Source: an uncultured Eubacteriales bacterium (GTDB taxonomy: Bacteria > Bacillota > Clostridia > Oscillospirales > Oscillospiraceae). From it: 64,000 bases of DNA. Of this stretch, positions 24,386 to 32,500 are shown in pieces. Location: assembly GCA_959602365.1 (NCBI GenBank), contig CAUGSS010000006.1, forward strand, positions 39,969 to 103,968, written 5' to 3'. Both the position numbers and the translations under genes were made by a program. Position 1 is the stretch's first letter. Each line of letters starts with the position of its first letter. The notes under the pieces are model-generated. The model made no database searches. It was not told the DNA's origin and worked only from the letters and a program-made list of their open reading frames with translations.

Positions 24386-24530
24386 CTATCCGCAGATTTT
24401 GCAGACCCTAAAAATAGTGCTATCCTGAGATTTCTGAGGCCCTAAAAAAGGGGCGCTATCCGGACATTTCGGACGCCCTAAAAAAGGCGGCTATGGTGAG
24501 ATTTGTGAGGCCCTAAAAAAGGGTGCAAAA
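24386..24530. repeat. Four tandem 34-36-bp repeats
   Basis: Units start at 24386, 24420, 24456 and 24491. Each reads CTATCC, then a semi-palindromic GATTT centre, then CCCTAAAAA and a G-rich end. Centres differ but keep complementary ends (for example TCCGGACATTTCGGA). No coding frame crosses all units. Function unknown. Confidence 0.75.
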
Positions 24531-24561
24531 AGGCCAGGCTACCCACTGCGGGCGGCCTGGC
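24531..24561 (-). terminator. Terminator of the RHH gene
   Basis: GGCCAGGC and GCCTGGCC (about 24533-24561) form a stem; on the minus strand TTTTTG follows. Confidence 0.7.
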
Positions 24562-24570
24562 CATCGCTGT

Positions 24571-24798
24571 TCATGACTCTGCTGGGCCATCTGTGGGGCC
24601 TGTGGCGGCGTTGTCCCGCTCCATGGCTTCCTCTATGGCCCGGTTGATAAAGGCGTTCACGCTTTCCCCCTGGGCAGCTGCGTGGGCCTTAATCGCCTCT
24701 TTGCGGCCCTTTGGGACCCTGGCCCGGAGTTCCTCAAACTTCTCCAGATATTTGTCTGTTGCTTTGCGTTGAGCTGCGCTTACTTTTTTCCCTTCCAT
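24571..24798 (-). CDS. Ribbon-helix-helix (Arc/CopG-like) DNA-binding protein
   Basis: 75 residues from an ATG after AAGGAGGTG. The core is VPKGRKEAIKAHAAAQGESVNAFINRAIEEAMERD: a short strand, then two helices, as in Arc-type antitoxins and plasmid copy-control proteins. No toxin gene is next to it, so it is either an orphan antitoxin-like regulator or a repressor of the divergent operon. The divergent region with three ACATATAT repeats is its likely operator. Confidence 0.8.
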   Translation of the reverse strand: MEGKKVSAAQRKATDKYLEKFEELRARVPKGRKEAIKAHAAAQGESVNAFINRAIEEAMERDNAATGPTDGPAES

Positions 24799-24893
24799 GT
24801 TGGCACCTCCTTGAAGGCCGGAAAGTTCCGGCACCTCTTCCATTGTAGCCTCATTGTACCACAACAATCTATATGCGTCCATATACAAAATAA

Positions 24894-24958
24894 ACATATA
24901 TGAGCACATATATTTGTGCTTTCCGTCAATTGATATATGGTCACATATATGCTAATAT
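24894..24958. promoter_or_regulatory. Divergent operator-promoter region of the RHH gene
   Basis: ACATATAT occurs at 24894, 24906 and 24943; AGCACA...TGTGCT (24903-24920) is an interrupted palindrome. The rightward promoter TTGATA (24930-24935), 17-bp spacer, TAATAT (24953-24958) has the third copy in its spacer. No gene lies in 24799-25122. Confidence 0.6.
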
Positions 24959-25122
24959 ATAATCACAGCAAGGGACAAGGCCCAGGCGGACGGAGTACCG
25001 GGAGGGAAACAAGAACGCCAGACAAGAGCGGAGCGGGATAAGGGAGAATGAGATGGCCGGAAGCGCCTAGATGCTTAAAGCCCACCGCCGCCAGGCCCCA
25101 CCAATCGAAAGGAGTGCAAACC

Positions 25123-25392
25123 ATGAGTATCAACGAACTGGAAGCAAAGGCCCGGGAGCTGCGACAGCTCCAAGCCCTGATTGACGAGGCCCAGGCGGAG
25201 GCCGAGGCCCTGAAGGACCAGATCAAGGCGGCCATGGGGGACGCTGAGAGCGTGCAGGCTGGTGAGTATAAGATCACCTGGAAGCCCGTCAAGTCCTCCA
25301 GAATCGACACAGCGGCCCTGAAAAAGGCCCTGCCTGATGTGGCCCAGGCGTTCACCCGGGAGACCATCACCCGCCGCTTCTGCGTGGCATGA
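25123..25392 (+). CDS. Phage-type coiled-coil protein
   Basis: 89 residues. Residues 1-45 are a coiled coil (INELEAKARELRQLQALIDEAQAEAEALKDQIKAAMGD); the rest, SVQAGEYKITWKPVKSSRIDTAALKKALPDVAQAFTRETITRRFCVA, resembles the C-terminal tail seen in phage YqaJ-type recombination genes and in stand-alone phage proteins. No nuclease motif is present. AAAGGAGT precedes the ATG. Possibly a partner in recombination; function not established. Confidence 0.65.
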   Translation: MSINELEAKARELRQLQALIDEAQAEAEALKDQIKAAMGDAESVQAGEYKITWKPVKSSRIDTAALKKALPDVAQAFTRETITRRFCVA

Positions 25393-25400
25393 GAAAGGCC

Positions 25401-25495
25401 CCTTGCATCACCCACCACGACGATTGCAAGAGGCCCAGTACCAACCACAAGGGCCGGTGAGCTGATTATATCACCGGCCCTCCATCAATGCAAGG
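25401..25495 (+). promoter_or_regulatory. Intercistronic hairpin with possible ribosome-site sequestration
   Basis: A perfect 10-bp stem with 10-nt loop (25451-25460 with 25471-25480) lies inside a second pair, CCTTGCAT (25401-25408) and ATGCAAGG (25488-25495). The latter runs into the AAGGAGG site of the next gene, so folding would hide it. Confidence 0.5.
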
Positions 25496-25502
25496 AGGAA
25501 CT

Positions 25503-25793
25503 ATGAACAGCACTTTCAACCTGAAGCTGGCGGGTTATACCGTCGAATATGTGGACCTGCGGGCGCCCCGGCCCCGGGAGCACCACACGGAGACAGCGGT
25601 GGTCACCATGGACACGGTGAAGGCCGCTCAGATCGTGGGGGAGGACTTGCCCGACGTTATCCGCCGCCGGTATGAATCCCGGGGCTATCATGTGCTGGGC
25701 GTCCAGAAGGCCGGGCGCTGCACTGTCCCGGTCAGCCTGTCCGCACTGTATGAGGCTGCCCAGGTCATGGCTACCGGGGAGGAACGGCAATGA
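25503..25793 (+). CDS. Conserved element protein, unknown
   Basis: 96 residues, MNSTFNLKLAGYTVEYVDLRAPRPREHHTETAVVTMDTVKAAQIVG... A mixed alpha/beta protein with no motif I recognise. AAGGAGG is 6 bp upstream. The next gene overlaps its stop by 4 bp, so the two are translationally coupled. Confidence 0.6.
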   Translation: MNSTFNLKLAGYTVEYVDLRAPRPREHHTETAVVTMDTVKAAQIVGEDLPDVIRRRYESRGYHVLGVQKAGRCTVPVSLSALYEAAQVMATGEERQ

Positions 25794-26047
25794 CCAACCC
25801 AAAGGCCGAGGTCAGCCTGGCCGTTACTGTGGATGAAATTAGCTTCCGATTTGAATGCGGGGTCAGGGCCTTGGAGGCTGTCCGTATCGCCATAGAGTCC
25901 GGCCCCTATGAGGCAAAGCAGTTCGTGGGCGCTCTGTTCTGCATTGAGGACTACCTGGCGAACCTGCAGAAGGAGCTGGCCCAGGAGGTTGACGCAGCGC
26001 TTGCCAGAGGAAGGAAGGAGGCGGCACAATGCCAGGAGCAGCCATGA
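25790..26047 (+). CDS. Small acidic protein, unknown
   Basis: 85 residues, beginning MTNPKAEVSLAVTVDEISFRFECGVRALEAVRIAIESGPYEAKQF. A beta strand pair followed by helices (IEDYLANLQKELAQEVDAAL). No family recognised. The following gene starts inside its last 19 bases. Confidence 0.55.
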   Translation: MTNPKAEVSLAVTVDEISFRFECGVRALEAVRIAIESGPYEAKQFVGALFCIEDYLANLQKELAQEVDAALARGRKEAAQCQEQP

Positions 26048-26166
26048 TTGCCCTGTTGCTGGGCCTGACCCTGGCGGCGGTGGTGCTGGCCGGGGTGTGC
26101 TACGGGGTCAAGGAGGGCGTGGCCCGGTTGACCGAGGAGATCGGAAAATTATATACAGGTCAATGA
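26029..26166 (+). CDS. 45-residue single-pass membrane protein
   Basis: ATG at 26029 after AAGGAGG; an inner ATG at 26044 is in frame. The protein MPGAAMIALLLGLTLAAVVL has one hydrophobic helix (about 5-25) and a short amphipathic tail (VKEGVARLTEEIGKLYTGQ). Its size and place at the end of the operon recall phage holin-like or signalling peptides, but nothing specific supports that. Confidence 0.5.
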   Translation: MPGAAMIALLLGLTLAAVVLAGVCYGVKEGVARLTEEIGKLYTGQ

Positions 26167-26409
26167 TTAAAGGCCCACCCTCACCCGGGGGTGGGTCAAA
26201 TTCTGCGCCTGAACAGGAAGATAACGGACACAGAAGGAGGGCAGCGTGGCAAAAACTCCCCACGGGAGCGGGACCCCTGAACCATCCAAAAGTATTTGCG
26301 TATAACATACTACGCAATTTGATGTGGTTCTGTCAGCATGATACTGGTGGCCCAGTCGCTGCCTGATCCGTCCCGCTCCAGGGGCTTCTATATGGGGCAG
26401 CGGCCACAA

Positions 26410-26429
26410 TAATGACCAAACAATGACCA
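26410..26429. repeat. Integrase arm-type site, right copy
   Basis: TAATGACCAAACAATGACCA, differing from the left copy at one base; 72 bp inside the right att core. Confidence 0.6.
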
Positions 26430-26453
26430 AACAGCGGTCACAGGACAAAACAG

Positions 26454-26494
26454 AAAACCCGCAATCCCTGAAATACCAAAGGATTGCGGGTTTT
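26454..26494 (-). terminator. Element-borne terminator serving tRNA-Val
   Basis: A perfect 14-bp stem (26454-26467 with 26481-26494). On the minus strand it follows the tRNA 3' end by 7 nt and is trailed by TCTGTTTTGTCC. On the plus strand it would stop the element operon. Confidence 0.85.
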
Positions 26495-26500
26495 ATTCAT

Positions 26501-26526
26501 CTGGTGGACGATACAGGATTCGAACC
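26501..26526. other. Right attachment core within the intact tRNA-Val gene
   Basis: 26-bp copy of the left core; it covers the CCA end, the acceptor 3' strand and part of the T stem-loop. Confidence 0.92.
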
Positions 26527-26578
26527 TGTGACCTTCCGCACGTCAAGCGGATGCTCTAGCCAGCTGAGCTAATCGTCC
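26502..26578 (-). tRNA. tRNA-Val (anticodon GAC)
   Basis: Full cloverleaf on the minus strand: acceptor GGACGAT/ATCGTCC, D arm GCTC...GAGC, anticodon stem TCCGC/GCGGA with loop TTGACGT (anticodon GAC), T arm ACAGG-TTCGAAT-CCTGT, encoded ACCA end. The 3' part serves as integration site of the element, and the gene stays complete after integration. Confidence 0.95.
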
Positions 26579-26593
26579 AAGTCAACGCTAATT

Positions 26594-26622
26594 ATTATAG
26601 CCGGAAGTGCCTGCCGTGTCAA
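26594..26622 (-). promoter_or_regulatory. Perfect consensus promoter of tRNA-Val
   Basis: Minus strand TTGACA (26622-26617), 17-bp spacer, TATAAT (26599-26594). The rest of 26579-26884 shows no gene. Confidence 0.88.
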
Positions 26623-26837
26623 GAATTTTTTTGAAAATATCCTGTTTTTCGTCCTGCCTGTTTTTGTCCTGCCGTTCACGCTCAAACAAGGCTCTGGCCG
26701 GGGCGGCAGGGGGCAGGGGGCGCCATTGGCCGCAGCCGTTTCCCGGGGTGAAAAGCGGGCAGGTTGAGGTGGACGGCGAAATGCCGCTGGCCTGAGCCTA
26801 TGGCCGGCGGGCGGGAAAAGGCCGCCTTTTGACGCGA

Positions 26838-26866
26838 AAGCGCCGCCCCGGCAGGGGCGGCGCTTT
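26838..26866 (-). terminator. Terminator-like hairpin after the PrsA-like gene
   Basis: A 13-bp stem AAAGCGCCGCCCC (26838-26850) with its complement 26854-26866; followed by only a short T tract on either strand. Confidence 0.65.
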
Positions 26867-26884
26867 GTACTTGGGGGGATGGCC

Positions 26885-28264
26885 TCAGGACTGAGCGTCC
26901 GTTCCCGCGGAAGAGGCGTCGGCCCCGGAGGTGGCGCCGTCGCTGGAGGTGCTTCCGGCGGAGGTGGTTCCGTCTCCGGAGGAGGTGTCCGCAGTGGGCA
27001 GGGTGTCCGCGTCGGACAGCGTCTGCTGCAGCTCCGACAGCTTGGTATAGAATGCGTCGGCATCCAGCTCCAGTCCGGCCACATCGGACACGCCGTATTC
27101 CTCCGTCCACTGGGAGATCAGGGAGTCATAGGTGGTGACAATATAGGACTCCTGTGCATTGGCGGATATGTCGTCGGTCTGGTCCGCCTCCCGCAGCAGA
27201 ATGAAGTAGCCGTAATCGGTCTGCTCGGTCATGCCCACCTGGCCGGGCTCCAGGGCCTGGATGCCCTCGTAGAAGCCGTCCACCAGGCTGTCGGTATTGG
27301 TATAATACTGCACTTCGCCGGCGGTGTAGCCGCTGGTGTCGTACTGGCTCTGGCGCTCGGTGAAGGCGGCGGAGAGCTCTTCCCCGCTCAGCGCGGAGAG
27401 CTCGTCATAGACCGCCTGGGCCTGGGCCTGGACCTCGGCCACGGCGGCGTCATCGGCGCAGTCCATGGTGGAGAAGAGGATGCACCGGGCCCAGCAGATG
27501 CCGTTGTCCTCGATGTAGGTGGGGAGATAGTCGGCCATGGTCTCCTCCGTGGGGGCGTATTCCCCGCCCTCACCGAAGAGGTTATCCCGCAGGGTGTTGA
27601 AATAGTAGATGTTGGTAAAGGTGTCCTGATAGGCCTGGGGGGTGGTGGCATAGTACATCAGGGAGTGCTGATAGAAGGACTCTCCCTCGGTCTGAATCCA
27701 CTCGGCCCGCTGCTCCACGGTGTAGTCGGACTCGTTGATCAGCCCGGCGTCCACATAGGCCTGCCAGCGGTCCTCGCCGTAGCTGGTCACGTTGTCGGAG
27801 TAGAGGGTTTCCAGGGCGGCGGCGTTTTCCTCACTGAGGGACACCCCGTTGTCCTGGGCCCGCTGGGCGGCCACGGCATAGGCCACGGCGGTGTCCACGC
27901 CAAAGTCCAGCAGGGACTGCCCCACGGTGGTGCCGTCCTCCATCTGGTCCGACATCTGGAAGGTCATGCCGTAGTTGCTGTAATAGTAATAGGTCATATA
28001 GTACTGCTGGTAGGCGGTCCAATACAGCGCCTGGGCGGCGGTGACGGCGGTATCTCCCACCGTGGCCACCACGTCGTCGGCGGCATAGGCCCCGTCTGTG
28101 AGGTAGCTCACCACGTCATCCAGCGCCTCCTGGGGGATGGCGGCGTCTCCCTGGGCCTGGGAGGTGGAGCCGGAGGAAGCACCGGAGGAGGCGGGGGCGG
28201 AACCGCAGCCGGCCAGGCACAGGGCCAGGGCCAGCAGCAGCGCCAGGATGCGAATATGCTTCAT
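26885..28264 (-). CDS. Lipoprotein, PrsA/SurA-type peptidyl-prolyl isomerase
   Basis: 459 residues. A lipoprotein signal (ILALLLALALCLAGC, acylated Cys at about 20) anchors it outside the membrane. The body has a SurA/trigger-factor-like helical N-domain with VATVGDTAVTAAQALYW, then a degenerate parvulin-type region (ICWARCILFSTMD...EELSAAFTERQSQYD...FYEGIQALEPGQVG...GYFILLRE), and a Ser/Thr/Gly-rich tail. It should help exported proteins fold. The many tyrosines in YYMTYYYYSNYG are unusual. Promoter at 28334-28362; monocistronic. Confidence 0.85.
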   Translation of the reverse strand: MKHIRILALLLALALCLAGCGSAPASSGASSGSTSQAQGDAAIPQEALDDVVSYLTDGAYAADDVVATVGDTAVTAAQALYWTAYQQYYMTYYYYSNYGMTFQMSDQMEDGTTVGQSLLDFGVDTAVAYAVAAQRAQDNGVSLSEENAAALETLYSDNVTSYGEDRWQAYVDAGLINESDYTVEQRAEWIQTEGESFYQHSLMYYATTPQAYQDTFTNIYYFNTLRDNLFGEGGEYAPTEETMADYLPTYIEDNGICWARCILFSTMDCADDAAVAEVQAQAQAVYDELSALSGEELSAAFTERQSQYDTSGYTAGEVQYYTNTDSLVDGFYEGIQALEPGQVGMTEQTDYGYFILLREADQTDDISANAQESYIVTTYDSLISQWTEEYGVSDVAGLELDADAFYTKLSELQQTLSDADTLPTADTSSGDGTTSAGSTSSDGATSGADASSAGTDAQS

Positions 28265-28333
28265 GATTCAGATCTCCTTTTGCCGCGGCCGGTCTCGGGG
28301 CCGCGTAAATAAATACAGAGGGCACGATAAATC

Positions 28334-28362
28334 ATTATAGCAGAGCCGGCGGCATATGGCAA
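28334..28362 (-). promoter_or_regulatory. Promoter of the PrsA-like gene
   Basis: Minus strand TTGCCA (28362-28357), 17-bp spacer, TATAAT (28339-28334). Confidence 0.75.
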
Positions 28363-28504
28363 TTGCAAATCCGCCGGGCGGAAAAGATCCTTGTTGCCGT
28401 TGACAGGCTGAAATGAGATGGATTTGTCCACAGTTTCATCCCATACTTCTCATATATCTAATAACTAAACCTTTGACGGCAACTGCTGGTTGACATGTAG
28501 TTGG

Positions 28505-28533
28505 TGGACAGCAACCGGGCTTTATGGTACAAT
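28505..28533 (+). promoter_or_regulatory. Promoter of the XRE membrane regulator
   Basis: TGGACA (28505-28510), 17-bp spacer, TACAAT (28528-28533). Between 28265 and 28568 only the two divergent promoters are seen. Confidence 0.7.
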
Positions 28534-28568
28534 ACGGATACAGAAAAAGACGCGGGGAGGTGCTTTCA

Positions 28569-29204
28569 ATGGCGTTGGGCGAACATATCAAAAACAGACG
28601 CAGGGAATTGAAGCTGTCGCAGGAATATCTGGCGGAACAGCTCGGCGTAAGCAGACAGGCCATATCAAAATGGGAGACAGGCCAGTCCGAGCCGACGGCA
28701 AGCAATCTCATTCGGTTGGCAGAAGTGTTAGAACTCGACTTGTCTGAATTGGTTGACCCGCATAAGCATCACGAGGAACCTTCCACCCCTGAAAACCAGC
28801 GGCATAAAAAAGAACCTAACCTGATTCTGCGCGCCAACTTAACAAAAATTGCGATTATCGCACAGGCGGCATTTCTCTTCAACTGCACCTCGGTCATTTA
28901 CCAGCTCCGTCATCCTGACTACCCGAACAAAGCGCTTTACCAGGGGGCGCTTATCTTTTCGCTTGTACTGTTGGCGCTCAGTTCCATATGGATGGCGGCA
29001 AACCACCGCTATGAAGCGGATCAAAACCGGCGCCGGAAAAATGCGAAAATTGAGTTGGGTTATTGCTGCGTTCAACTTTTCGTGGGCTTATTGACCATAC
29101 AATTTGGTCTGGGCCTTGTGGGCGCTGCCATGGTGATCGCAGTTGCTGCGGTTTATATCCTGTACGTCAATCCCAAGTTTATGGCCCGTAAGCTGACCAA
29201 GTGA
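28569..29204 (+). CDS. XRE regulator with C-terminal membrane segments
   Basis: 211 residues. Residues 1-62 are a helix-turn-helix (LGEHIKNRRRELKLSQEYLAEQLGVSRQAISKWETGQSEPTASNLIRLAEVLELDLSELV). After a charged linker come two pairs of hydrophobic segments (about 95-145 and 165-200), so DNA binding is tied to the membrane. GGGGAGGTG precedes the ATG. GC is clearly lower (about 50 %) than in neighbours, suggesting acquisition. It is followed by its own terminator and then a palindrome cluster. No target is evident nearby. Confidence 0.82.
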   Translation: MALGEHIKNRRRELKLSQEYLAEQLGVSRQAISKWETGQSEPTASNLIRLAEVLELDLSELVDPHKHHEEPSTPENQRHKKEPNLILRANLTKIAIIAQAAFLFNCTSVIYQLRHPDYPNKALYQGALIFSLVLLALSSIWMAANHRYEADQNRRRKNAKIELGYCCVQLFVGLLTIQFGLGLVGAAMVIAVAAVYILYVNPKFMARKLTK

Positions 29205-29251
29205 AACGCTGTGATACTGTTCTAAGCATGACAACGGAATATATCGACCGG

Positions 29252-29292
29252 GAGCAGCTGTTTTCCACCCCGAAAACGGCTGCTCTTTTTCT
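29252..29292 (+). terminator. Terminator of the XRE regulator
   Basis: GAGCAGCTGTTTT (29252-29264) pairs with AAAACGGCTGCTC (29273-29285) save one mismatch; TTTTTCT follows. Confidence 0.85.
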
Positions 29293-29370
29293 ATGCCTAC
29301 AGGCGGAGAGGAGCGGCCGGTTGTGACGAAATCAGGAGAGAAGACCCGCGCGTCCCGAAGGGTGGGGCGG

Positions 29371-29525
29371 GAAAAGATCCTTCGCTGCGCTCAGGATGAC
29401 AGGGGAGGGCGCTCAGGATGACATTTCCCTCTCCGTCATCCTGAGGAGCGCCAGCGACGAAGGATCCTTTCGCCGGGAGGCGTACCGGCAGGGGAAGAAG
29501 ATCCTTCGCTGCGCTCAGGATGACG
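29371..29525. repeat. Extragenic palindrome cluster R3
   Basis: Right arm AGATCCTTCGCTGCGCTCAGG twice, plus one left arm TCATCCTGAGGAGCGCCAGC in between and one shortened GCGCTCAGGATGACA. It fills most of the gene-free stretch 29205-29543. Confidence 0.8.
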
Positions 29526-29543
29526 GGTGAGGCAGAAGTGGCC

Positions 29544-32500
29544 TCAGGAGGGCGTCTCCGGGGCGGGGGCCGGTGGATCACCGGCGGTCTCCTGGGCCGG
29601 GGCGGAGAACTGCTCCAGCTGCTGCCGGTAGGCCTCCACCAGCTTCCGGCCCATGGCCAGCACGTCCTCCCCGGGCTTGAGGCGCAGGGAGAGGGCGCTC
29701 TTCTCCCCGGGGGAGAAGAGGATGCGCCCCTTGAACCGGGCGGCCCCGGAGAGGGCGGCGATGCGTTTCAGGTCAAAGTCCTTCATGGTGAAGGTGAGCA
29801 CCAGCCCCTTCTGGCTGATGTCCTCGAAGCCGCACTGGGCGGCCTGGGCGCGGAGCAGGGCAATGGAGATCAGGTTGTTCACCGCCCTGGGGGGATCGCC
29901 GTAGCGGTCCACCAGCTCGTCCACCAGGTCGTCGGCGTCCTCCTCGGTGCGGATGCGGGCGATGCGGCGGTACAGGTCCATCCGCTGCTCCGGGGAGGAG
30001 ACATAGCCCTCGGGCAGGTTGGCGGACACGGCCAGGTCGGCGGACACCGACTCCACCCGGGGGGCCTTCTCCCCCCGCTCCTCCAGCACCGCCTCCTCCA
30101 GCAGCTTCAGATAGAGGTCGTAGCCCACGCTCATCAAAAAGCCGGACTGCTCCGGGCCCAGAATATTTCCGGCGCCCCGGATCTCCAGGTCCCGCATGGC
30201 GATCTTGAAGCCGGAGCCGAACTCGGCGTACTCCCGGATGGCGGACAGCCGCTTTTCCGCCGTCTCATTGAGCACCTTGCCCCGGCGGTAGGTCAGGTAG
30301 GCATAGGCCCGGCGGCTGGAGCGGCCCACCCGGCCCCGAATCTGGTGGAGCTGGGCCAGGCCCATCCGGTCGGCGTCCTCGATGATCAGGGTGTTGACAT
30401 TGGCGATGTCGATGCCGGTCTCGATGATGGTGGTGCACACCAGCACCTGGATTTCCCCCTCCACCATCCGCTCCATGACCCGGGCCAGCTCCTCCTGGGT
30501 CATCTTGCCGTGGCCCACCGCCACGGTGACCTCCTCCCCCAGCATGCCCTGGATGTAGGCGGCGGTCTTTTCAATGGTGTCCACCCGGTTGTGGAGGTAG
30601 TAGACCTGTCCGCCCCGGCCGATCTCCCGGCGCATGGCGTCCCCCAGCACCGACCAGTCGTGCTCCAGCACATAGGTCTGGACCGGCAGCCGGTCCTGGG
30701 GGGGCTCCTCGATGGTGGACATGTCCCGGATGCCGGACAGAGCCATGTTCAGGGTGCGGGGGATCGGGGTGGCGGACAGGGTGAGCACGTCCACCTGGCG
30801 GGAGATCTCCTTGAGCCGCTCCTTGTGGGTGACCCCGAAGCGCTGCTCCTCGTCCACCACCAGCAGCCCCAGGTCCTTGAACACCACGTCCTTCTGGAGC
30901 AGCCGGTGGGTGCCGATGAGCACGTCGATGAGCCCGGCGGACAGGTCGGAGAGAATCTGCTTGAGCTCCCGGCCGGTCTGGAAGCGGCTGACCACGGCGA
31001 TGCGCACCGGGTAGCCCTCGAACCGCCGCAGGGCGGTCTGGTAGTGCTGGTTGGCCAGCACCGTGGTGGGCACCAGGATGGCGGCCTGCTTGCCCTCCAG
31101 CACGCACTTCATCACCGCCCGGAGGGCCACCTCGGTCTTGCCGTAGCCCACGTCGCCGCAGAGCAGCCGGTCCATGGGCACCGGCCGCTCCATGTCCGAC
31201 TTGATCTCGGCGATGCAGCGCAGCTGGTCGCTGGTCTCCTGGTACTCGAATTTGTCCTCGAACTCCCGCTGCCAGGGGTCGTCGGGGTGGAAGGCGTAGC
31301 CGGGCTGGCGCTGGCGCTGGGCGTAGAGCTGAATCAGGCCCTTTGCCAGCTCCTGGGTGGCCTTTTTGGCCCGGGACTTGGCCCGGGCCCAGTCGGTGCC
31401 CCCCAGCTTGCTCAGCTTGGTGCGCTCCTGGGTGTCCTCGCCGCCGCCGATGTACTTGCTGATCAGATCCAGCTGGGTGGCGGGGACGTAGAGGGTGTCC
31501 GCCCCGGCGTAGGCGATCTTGATGTAGTCCTTGACCACCCCGTCCATCTTCATGGTGGTCATCTCCACAAACCGGCCCACCCCGTACTGCTCGTGGACCA
31601 CCAGGTCCCCGGGGGACAGGTCGGTGAAGGACTGGAGCTTCTGGCGGCCCGTGGCCTTCTGCTGCTTCCGGGAGCGGGGCTGTTTCGCCCTGGCCCCGGA
31701 GAGGGGGGCGGAGCCCTCGGTCAGGATGGCGATGCCCCCCCACTCCATGCCGGCGGAGAGGCCGCCCACGGTGAGGGTGGTCTCCCCGGGCTGGGGCAGC
31801 TCCTTCAGGTCGAAGTCCAGGGCGGAGGCCACCCCCTGGTCCCGGAGCATGTCGCTCAGGGCCTTGGCCTGGCCCTGGGTGGAGCACAGCACGATGGAGG
31901 CCGCCCCGTTTTTCTGGTAGTGGCGCAGGTCCGCCGCCGCCGCCTCCAGGCTGGTGCCGAAGGAGGGCAGCTGCTTGCAGGTGAAGCTCAGGGTGGCCCG
32001 GGGCATGGCGGGGTACTGGCCCACCAGGAAGCTGTCCAGGTAGACCACCGGGAACTCCCGGGCCAGATGTTTGCACAGGGACCCGTACTCCGCGGAGAAA
32101 TTGGCCGTCTCACCCCAGAGCAGCCCGCTCTCCAGCAGGGCGGTGATGTCCTCCCCCTGGCGCCAGCGGTAGTTCTTGGCCGACTCCCCCACCCGGGGGG
32201 AGTCGCAGAAGAGCAGGATGGCGTCGGCGGGCAGGTAGTCGGCCCCGCAGGCGAAGTCGGGGTAGATCAGGTCCATGTACCGGTCGGCGGCGGGGAAGCT
32301 GCCCAGCTCGGCAAAGGTCCGGGCGTCGGACTCCAGGGTCTGGGTCAGGGCGGCGTAGTGGTCCAGCTTGCGGCGCTGGTTGGCCTTGGCCACCTGCTCC
32401 CGGCGGTGGTCGATGTCCCCGGCCAGCCCCAGCAGCCCGCCGGGGGCCAGCCGGGGCAGGGTCTCGGCGGCGGGCAGGACCTCTGTGGACTGCACATTCT

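Larger units (their letters stand above)
26167..26500. other. Gene-free right end of the element
   Basis: Contains a CCCACCC/GGGTGGG hairpin (26176-26195 or so), a 19-codon frame with a good ribosome site at 26246 that I do not accept as a gene, the right arm site and the terminator. Nothing else is visible. Confidence 0.5.
17267..26526. mobile_element. PICI-like integrated element in tRNA-Val, about 9.26 kb
   Basis: Bounded by a 26-bp direct repeat (17267-17292 and 26501-26526) that is the 3' end of tRNA-Val. Minus-strand int, abi and repressor genes face a plus-strand set: Cro-like, excisionase, primase-helicase, an iteron origin and about nine small genes. No capsid, tail, large terminase, relaxase or mating-pore gene is seen. 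This is the layout of phage-inducible chromosomal islands (SaPI-type). Its gaps: 17005-17430 holds terminators, att and arm sites, with no gene; 19597-19831 holds the ncRNA; 26167-26500 holds arm sites and a terminator only. The base composition is uneven: abi is strongly AT-rich, while the replication part is near the host value. Confidence 0.8.

Noticed and set aside
24386..24530. CRISPR array
   Set aside because: The repeats are only partly conserved, adjoin without unique spacers of constant length, and no cas gene is present.
26246..26305. 19-codon GTG frame with AAGGAGG ribosome site
   Set aside because: No conserved content visible and composition is like the surrounding non-coding end of the element; could be revisited with ribosome profiling.
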